A model generated the notes under the pieces. The model saw nothing but the letters and a program-made list of their open reading frames with translations. It did no database searches and had not been told where the DNA came from. Positions 58,699 to 64,000 of a stretch of DNA of 64,000 nt are shown here, piece by piece. The position numbers and the translations under genes were made by a program. Each line of letters starts with the position of its first letter. The stretch's first letter is position 1. The stretch is taken from positions 628,001 through 692,000 of the forward strand of contig CP091722.1 in assembly GCA_022009755.1 (NCBI GenBank). Direction: 5' to 3'. This stretch comes from Oscillospiraceae bacterium (GTDB lineage: Bacteria; Bacillota; Clostridia; Christensenellales; QALW01).

Positions 58699-59343
58699 CT
58701 ATCCTCTGAGTTTTCTGATCGCTTCCGCCGGATCTTTATGTCCGAATATTGCACTGCCGGCAACAATTACATCGGCCCCCGCCGACAATACAGCTCCGAC
58801 ATTTTCAAGGTTTACGCCCCCGTCAACTTCCAGTTCAATATCGTATCCTGATTTTTCGATCATATCTCTTACTTTGCTGATTTTCGGCAGCACCGACGGA
58901 ATGAATTTCTGGCCGCCGAAGCCCGGATTTACCGACATCAGCAATACCATATCAACACAATCCATGCAGTATTCAATATGCTCAACCGGAGTAGCCGGAT
59001 TCAGAACAATGCCGCTTTTTATTCCCTTTGAGCGGATATATGTAAGCACTCGCTGTATATGCGGTGTTGCTTCGGCATGCACTGTAATTATGCCCGCTCC
59101 CGCAGCTGCAAAATCATCTATATAACGCTCCGGCCGTTCTATCATAAGATGCACATCCAGCGGCAGCGTCGTATGCTTTGAAATAGCTTTTACCATCGCC
59201 GATCCGAAACTGATATTCGGAACAAATGCGCCATCCATTACATCGCAATGAATATAATCGGCGCCGCATTTTTCCATAAGCTCCGCCGCCGCTCCCATAT
59301 TCGCAAAATCTGCTGACAAAACGCTGGGTGATATTTTAATCAT
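58699..59343 (-). CDS. rpe: Ribulose-phosphate 3-epimerase
   Basis: 214 residues, intact. TIM-barrel enzyme of the pentose phosphate pathway. Motifs: SVLSADFANMG, IHCDVMDGAFVPNISFG (His and Asp metal ligands), LDVHLMIERPE, VNPGFGGQKFIPSVLPKI, ELEVDGGVNLENV. GGAGG stands seven bases before ATG. Overlaps the rsgA end by 8 bases. Confidence 0.93.
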   Translation of the reverse strand: MIKISPSVLSADFANMGAAAELMEKCGADYIHCDVMDGAFVPNISFGSAMVKAISKHTTLPLDVHLMIERPERYIDDFAAAGAGIITVHAEATPHIQRVLTYIRSKGIKSGIVLNPATPVEHIEYCMDCVDMVLLMSVNPGFGGQKFIPSVLPKISKVRDMIEKSGYDIELEVDGGVNLENVGAVLSAGADVIVAGSAIFGHKDPAEAIRKLRG

Positions 59344-60214
59344 ATCTCTTCCTCCAATTATCCTTTATGCCGGCATACAGCCTGCAATATCGTTCGTATC
59401 GTTCTTTGGATACAGCACCGCTTTCCGCCGCCTTCTTAACTGCGCAATCAGGTTCGGCAGTGTGACTGCACCCCCGGAATCTGCACTTTGACGCAAGCAG
59501 GCCGTATTGAGGATCAAACAGCTCCTGCAGCGCCGCCGGATCAATAACCTCTTCCTCCAGGAGCGAAAATCCCGGCGTATCCACAACATATCCGCCGCCG
59601 TCAATACGATACAGCTCACAATGCCGCGTGGTATGCTTTCCCCTGTCCGTTTTTTTGCTGAGATCGCCCGTAACCAAATGTGCACCGGGTATCAGTTGCT
59701 GCGTAAGGCTTGATTTTCCTACGGCGCTTTGACCGGAAAAGCACGATACTCCCTGCCTCATATACGCTTTGAATTCTTTCAAACCAACACCATCGCGGCA
59801 GGAAAGCACAAAGGTCTGAATATCCGCCTGCGCAAACTCCGATGCCAATTCTTTCGCCCGCTGCATATCAATTTCACTTTTATTTATTGCAATAACCGGC
59901 TCAATATCGGCTTTGCGCGATGCAATAATCATTTTTTCGGCAAGCATCAGATCCGGCAGAGGCTTCTGCACCGCAAGCACAATTACCAATCGGTCAACAT
60001 TTGAAACCATTGGCCGCAGCAGGCAGTTCCTGCGCGGAAGAATTTCGCATATACGGTATGCTCCGCCGCTGCTCTCCAATCGTACGCAATCTCCTACCCT
60101 CGGAAGAACACTTTCGCTTCTGAAGCTGCCCTTTGCCTTTGCCGCCATCGCCCCCATTGGAGTATCCACATAATATGTACCGGCAAGCAATTTATATATC
60201 CGTCCTTCCAGCAT
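59336..60214 (-). CDS. rsgA: Ribosome small-subunit-dependent GTPase RsgA
   Basis: 292 residues, intact. Circularly permuted GTPase for late 30S assembly: OB-fold N-terminus; INKSEID (G4); CFSGQSAVGKSSL (G1); DTPGFSLLE (G3) after the others; zinc site CRFRGCSHTAEPDC. In the prkC-rsgA-rpe-thiN run. In B. subtilis the protein (CpgA) is a PrkC substrate, which fits their neighbour position. Confidence 0.93.
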   Translation of the reverse strand: MLEGRIYKLLAGTYYVDTPMGAMAAKAKGSFRSESVLPRVGDCVRLESSGGAYRICEILPRRNCLLRPMVSNVDRLVIVLAVQKPLPDLMLAEKMIIASRKADIEPVIAINKSEIDMQRAKELASEFAQADIQTFVLSCRDGVGLKEFKAYMRQGVSCFSGQSAVGKSSLTQQLIPGAHLVTGDLSKKTDRGKHTTRHCELYRIDGGGYVVDTPGFSLLEEEVIDPAALQELFDPQYGLLASKCRFRGCSHTAEPDCAVKKAAESGAVSKERYERYCRLYAGIKDNWRKRYD

Positions 60215-60305
60215 CGGCCTCTCCTTTTGATAATTACCGCAGCAATGCTGCTTTTACTTGCTCTGCGTGCAAGGCAAAAGCTTTGCGGTTTTCCCGCTAA
60301 ACATC

Positions 60306-62260
60306 TCAGCTGACTAAATTGCCGTCCTTATCATAGAATATCATTACAAATTCACCCTTCTTCTCACCATTGAGATACAGGCAATATGTAATTTTTGAAG
60401 CACTGAAGCTGTTCTGCTCATATTTGAGCGTTTTCCCCTCGGCATATGAGCTTCCGGCCTCAATATGCTCCTCCTGTACCGTTATCTCTGTTCCGTTTTC
60501 GTCAATGAAGGTAATCTTCATATCCGTAGGCACTTCTATTGGCGGCACTTCAATCTCAACCACACCCAAATACTGCGCAGCAGGACCCTTGCTTATATAT
60601 ACTACCACCTGCACATCGGTATCAAATTCAAATTCAATTCCTGGGCTTGGCTCCTGGCGTATAACGGTTCCTGCGGCATATTTATCCGAGTATTCATAAT
60701 AGCGTCCGCCAAAGACAAAATGCTGATCTTCAATTGACGCCTTTGCCGCCTCCTCAGTTTTGCCTATTACATTAGGAACACGCTTTTTCAACAGGTTTGA
60801 TTTTGCAATCCATACCTCCACCGTTGCGCCGCGTTCAAGCCTTTCGCCGGCCGCCGGCTGCTGCCTGAAGACCTTAAGTGCTGTATAGCTTTCCGTATCC
60901 TCATAGTGGACCTCGCCCAAACAAGCCCGTACTGTTCCAGCTCTTTTCTTGCATCCTCTTCCGAAAAATTTTTAAGTTCCGGCACCTTGACTTTTTCTAT
61001 TCCGCCGCTCACGGTAAACCTGATAGCAGAGTATTTGGCCGCATTGGTTCCGGGTTCAAGGCTTTGCGCAATAACCTGCCCCTCCGGGACACCGGTATTA
61101 TAAACATACTCCGGCTCATGCTGCGGCCTCAGCCCTGCATCCTGAGCCCATTTAACGGCCTCCTCAAAATTCTTGCCCCGCATATCCTTAATGACAACAT
61201 TTCCTTCGGAGGTTGTTGTTGAGCCGTTGCCGCCGAACAAAAATACCAACATTAACACAAGTGCAGCCAATACCACGACAATTCCGCCTATGAGTGCCAC
61301 CAGCTTCTTTGTAAATTGCTTTTGCTGCTGAACACTGCGTTTTTTTGCTCCGCTCTTTTTCTTTTGTGCCATAATCTCCCCCCCGTCCGTTTGCGGCATA
61401 ACCGGTGTTGTCCGCGCCGCTCTTACAGTAAAACCCTCCGGATCACGCTGCGCCGCAAGCAAATCCTGTTTCAGTTCCGCTGCCGTTTGATATCTTTTAA
61501 GCGGATCCTTTGACATACACTTAAGGATTATATCATTAAGGCACTGCGGTATGTCGGGATTGATATCCTTGGGCCGTTTGGGCGATTGATTTATATGCTT
61601 CATTGCAACCGTAATCGCATCATCCCCGGTAAACGGCAATGTTCCGGTAGCCATCTCAAAAATCGTTATACCCAGCGAATATATGTCGGATCTTGCATCG
61701 ATTATGCCGCCGCGCGCATGTTCCGGCGAAATGTAGTGTACAGAGCCTATAACATCCCTTCCGCCCATGGTAAGAGTATTCTGATTGAGCAGCCGGGCCG
61801 TACCGAAATCAGCCACCATCAGCCGTCCGCTTTTATCAAGCAGTATATTCTGCGGCTTAATATCACGATGAATTATACCGTTTTCATGTGCATGTTCCAA
61901 CGCATCGCAGATTTGCACTGCTGCCTCTACTGTCTCATCAAAATCCAGACGACGCTTTTTAAGTATGTATTCCTTCAGGGTCATGCCGTCAACATATTCC
62001 ATTGCAATATAATCCTTGCCGTCCTCCATCTGTCCGACATCAAGGATGTTTACTATATTTTCATGAGAAAGATTGTGAAGGGTGCGCGACTCACGCAGAA
62101 AGCGTTCTATCTGTTGAGCATTATCACTCAGTTCATCCCTGAGCACCTTTATTGCTACAAGCTTTCCGTCCTCTAATCTTTCCGCCTTATAAACAACGCT
62201 GGTACCGCCTGCGCCTATTTTTTCAATTATTTTATACTTGTTATTAATTACTCGCTCCAT
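60306..62260 (-). CDS. prkC: PASTA-domain Ser/Thr protein kinase, one frameshift
   Basis: About 651 residues. Kinase domain about 1-270: IGAGGTSVVYKA, VAIKVL (Lys), HRDIKPQNILL, DFGTARL. Juxtamembrane basic stretch, transmembrane helix (LVALIGGIVVVLAALVLMLVFL) and three extracellular PASTA repeats follow: NVVIKDMRGKNFEEAVKWAQ, VKVPELKNFSEEDARKELEQ, RVPNVIGKTEEAAKASIEDQ. An ~80-residue beta-rich end follows. Binds muropeptides outside and phosphorylates RsgA, EF-Tu and others inside; triggers spore germination in Bacillus. The break is one G missing in GGGG (plus-strand CCC at 60916-60918). Confidence 0.92.
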
Positions 62261-62279
62261 TAATACAATCCTTATGTGT

Positions 62280-63002
62280 TCAATTGCTGTTTTTTATAAC
62301 AATTACGGTTATATTATCAAAGCCCCCGGCCCTTTCTGCCAGTTGTACAAGCTGTTCGGCGCTCTTTTGGGGGCTGTTTTCCCTTAGCTGCTGCTCAATT
62401 TCAGAATCCGGAAGCATGGTACATAAGCCGTCAGAGCATAGCATCAAAATCGCCTCATTATGCAATATAGCCATATTTATATCCGTGCTTACATAGCCCT
62501 TCACGCCGACTGCTCTTGTTATTTTGTTGCGGTCCGGATGCAAACGCGCCATCTCTTTGGTTATTTCCCCCGCCTGCACCAATTCCTGTACATACGAATG
62601 ATCTGTTGTAAGCTGCCTGAAACCGCTTTCATCAAGAATGTAAGCACGGCTGTCTCCGACCTGAGCAACATATACCACATTGTCAACAATAAGCGCCGCC
62701 GTACATGTTGTGCCCATTCGACTCAGCTCGGTATCCATTCTGCTCATTCGGTATACCGCGCCGTTTGCAGCATTTACCGCACTTCTTAATAAAAGCGGAT
62801 AGTCCGTGCAACCGGAAAAGTTATCCTCTATAAATGTAACTGCTGTACTGACCGCAACCGTACTTGCAATCTCGCCGCCCTTGGTTCCGCCCATTCCGTC
62901 GGCCACCATAAAAAAGGGAATTCCGTCTTTAGCCGGGACATGGTAAAAATCCTGATTATATTCCCGTATGCATCCTACCGAGCTTTTAACACTGAAAATC
63001 AT
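62280..63002 (-). CDS. prpC: PPM-type Ser/Thr phosphatase, PrkC partner
   Basis: 240 residues from MIFSVKSSVGCIREYNQDFY (63002), whose ATG overlaps the rlmN stop; GGGAGG stands upstream. Mn2+-binding motifs: VADGMGG, QVGDSRAY, LCSDGLCTML, GGFDNITVIVI. Reverses PrkC phosphorylation. Followed by prkC after a 19-base gap. Confidence 0.93.
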   Translation of the reverse strand: MIFSVKSSVGCIREYNQDFYHVPAKDGIPFFMVADGMGGTKGGEIASTVAVSTAVTFIEDNFSGCTDYPLLLRSAVNAANGAVYRMSRMDTELSRMGTTCTAALIVDNVVYVAQVGDSRAYILDESGFRQLTTDHSYVQELVQAGEITKEMARLHPDRNKITRAVGVKGYVSTDINMAILHNEAILMLCSDGLCTMLPDSEIEQQLRENSPQKSAEQLVQLAERAGGFDNITVIVIKNSN

Positions 63003-64000
63003 ATTTCTCCCTCCCCGCCAAGGCTGCTCCTTCTCAGCTGACCGCATGCTCCTGCAATATCGCTTCCCATTTCCCGCCTTACAGAGCAGGATATTCCCAA
63101 TTGGCGCAAGCGCTTTTCAAACTCTGTTATCTGCAGATCGGTTGCTTTATCGAATTTGCGTTCCTTGACTTTGTTAAGCGGAATCAGATTAACATGGCAC
63201 TGCATCCCCCTGAGCCTGCCTGCGAGCTCCGTCGCATTATCTCTGCTGTCATTGACACCTTTTATCAATGTGTATTCAAATATAACTCTTCTGCCGGTTG
63301 TTTTTACATACATTCTCGCCGCTTCGATGAGCTTCTCTATGGGCCATACCTTAGCAACCGGCATTGTCTGTCTCCGTATATCATCATTGGGGGCATGCAA
63401 TGATATTGACAGCGTTATGCCTAAATGCAGCTGCGCCAGAGAATATATTTTATCAACAAGTCCGCAAGTTGACAAGGAAATATTTCTCATGCTGATGTTA
63501 AGTCCTTCCGGCGCATTTAACAGATGCAAGAATTTGACGACATTATCAAAGTTGTCCAAGGGTTCGCCGCTTCCCATGAGTACAATATTCGACACCTTTT
63601 CCAGCCCGTCCTGCTCCGCATCCTTATTTACGCAAAGAACTTCTGCCAGCATTTCGCCCGGCCGGAGATTCCTTACCTTGCCCTCAAGCGTTGACGCACA
63701 GAATGCGCATCCCATAGCGCAACCTACCTGCGTAGATATGCAAACAGTGTTGCCGTACCTGTACTGCATCAGCACGCCTTCCACAATGTTCCCGTCCTCA
63801 AGAGAAAAAAGATACTTTCTTGTTCCGTCCTTACCTACAAGTTTTTTCAGAATACTCGCACCGCCCATTTTAACAGCACCGAGTTTATGCACAAGAGCTG
63901 ACGGAATATTCGACATTTCGCACGGTGCCTTTCCTTGTGAAAAGCCTTTGAAAAGCTGTGCCGCCCTGAAGGACGGCTGTCCTAATTCCGCCATAAGCAT
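62999..64000 (-). CDS. rlmN: Dual-specificity 23S rRNA/tRNA methyltransferase RlmN, 5' partial
   Basis: At least 333 residues; the first ~10-15 codons lie beyond the window. Radical SAM enzyme methylating A2503 of 23S rRNA and A37 of some tRNAs. CAMGCAFCASTLEG holds the CxxxCxxC cluster (4Fe-4S), with GSGEPLDNFDNVV, SISLHAPND and a C-terminal VRREMGSDIAGACGQLR containing the catalytic Cys. The start seen at the edge (MLMAELGQPSFRAAQLFK) is probably internal, because the family has ~15 residues before it. First gene of the visible operon portion. Confidence 0.9.
   Translation of the reverse strand: MLMAELGQPSFRAAQLFKGFSQGKAPCEMSNIPSALVHKLGAVKMGGASILKKLVGKDGTRKYLFSLEDGNIVEGVLMQYRYGNTVCISTQVGCAMGCAFCASTLEGKVRNLRPGEMLAEVLCVNKDAEQDGLEKVSNIVLMGSGEPLDNFDNVVKFLHLLNAPEGLNISMRNISLSTCGLVDKIYSLAQLHLGITLSISLHAPNDDIRRQTMPVAKVWPIEKLIEAARMYVKTTGRRVIFEYTLIKGVNDSRDNATELAGRLRGMQCHVNLIPLNKVKERKFDKATDLQITEFEKRLRQLGISCSVRREMGSDIAGACGQLRRSSLGGEGEI

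Noticed and set aside
60306..62260. Programmed ribosomal frameshifting as the general explanation of broken frames
   Set aside because: The broken genes are unrelated, both gain and loss of bases are needed, and no consistent slippery site plus stimulator is seen.
1..64000. CRISPR arrays, rRNA or tRNA genes
   Set aside because: No regularly spaced repeats of CRISPR size were seen and no cloverleaf or rRNA core sequence was recognised on either strand.

Overview
The window comes from a Gram-positive, endospore-forming Clostridia (Firmicutes). Evidence is the gpr spore protease, a spoVM-like gene in the classic prpC-prkC-rsgA-rpe-thiN-spoVM-asp23 order, PASTA kinase signalling, and strong AGGAGG-type ribosome sites. 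Mobile elements resemble those of gut clostridia, but species cannot be told from sequence alone.

Positions 1 to about 25,350 are part of an integrative and conjugative element (ICE) of the Tn1549/CD1115 type, nearly all on the minus strand. Read in transcription order it holds parA-parB partition genes, a lipoprotein, a very large thioester/Cna-B surface adhesin, a run of small ICE proteins, a ~2,680-residue methylase-helicase, a DUF3991/TOPRIM protein, DpnD/PcfM, DUF3789, the relaxosome pair mobC-mobA, pcfB, an ArdC-like protein and a VirD4 coupling protein cut by the window edge. The type IV secretion genes would lie to the left, outside the window.

Positions 25,400 to 32,150 are the accessory right end of the ICE. 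An AT-rich anti-phage module occupies about 25,600-30,220: abiEi-abiEii (type IV toxin-antitoxin) translationally coupled to a DUF4297 nuclease (LmuA/Cap4-like) and an SMC/Rad50-like DUF3732 ATPase (LmuB-like). It looks like a Lamassu/ABC-three-component system headed by AbiE. It is flanked by related gene fragments sharing a 25-bp identical repeat. Next come the 3' half of a C5-methyltransferase fused to the 3' part of a large serine recombinase, so no complete integrase is visible.

Positions 32,200 to 64,000 are chromosomal. They hold a regulator-kinase-htrA operon; mutS2, a U32/DUF3656 protein, murI, gpr; rpsT; a membrane protein; an operon of response regulator, kinase, two GerMN lipoproteins, comEC and holA; a dacF-like carboxypeptidase; IS200 and IS1182 elements packed among identical hairpins; then amaP, asp23, spoVM, thiN, rpe, rsgA, prkC, prpC and rlmN (partial).

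A major caveat is that about twenty genes, in both ICE and chromosome, are split by small indels, most of them at homopolymers. They affect housekeeping genes too (mutS2, comEC, prkC, htrA), so uncorrected sequencing error is the likeliest cause. I annotate each such gene as one reconstructed CDS and state where the frame breaks; lengths of these genes are approximate.
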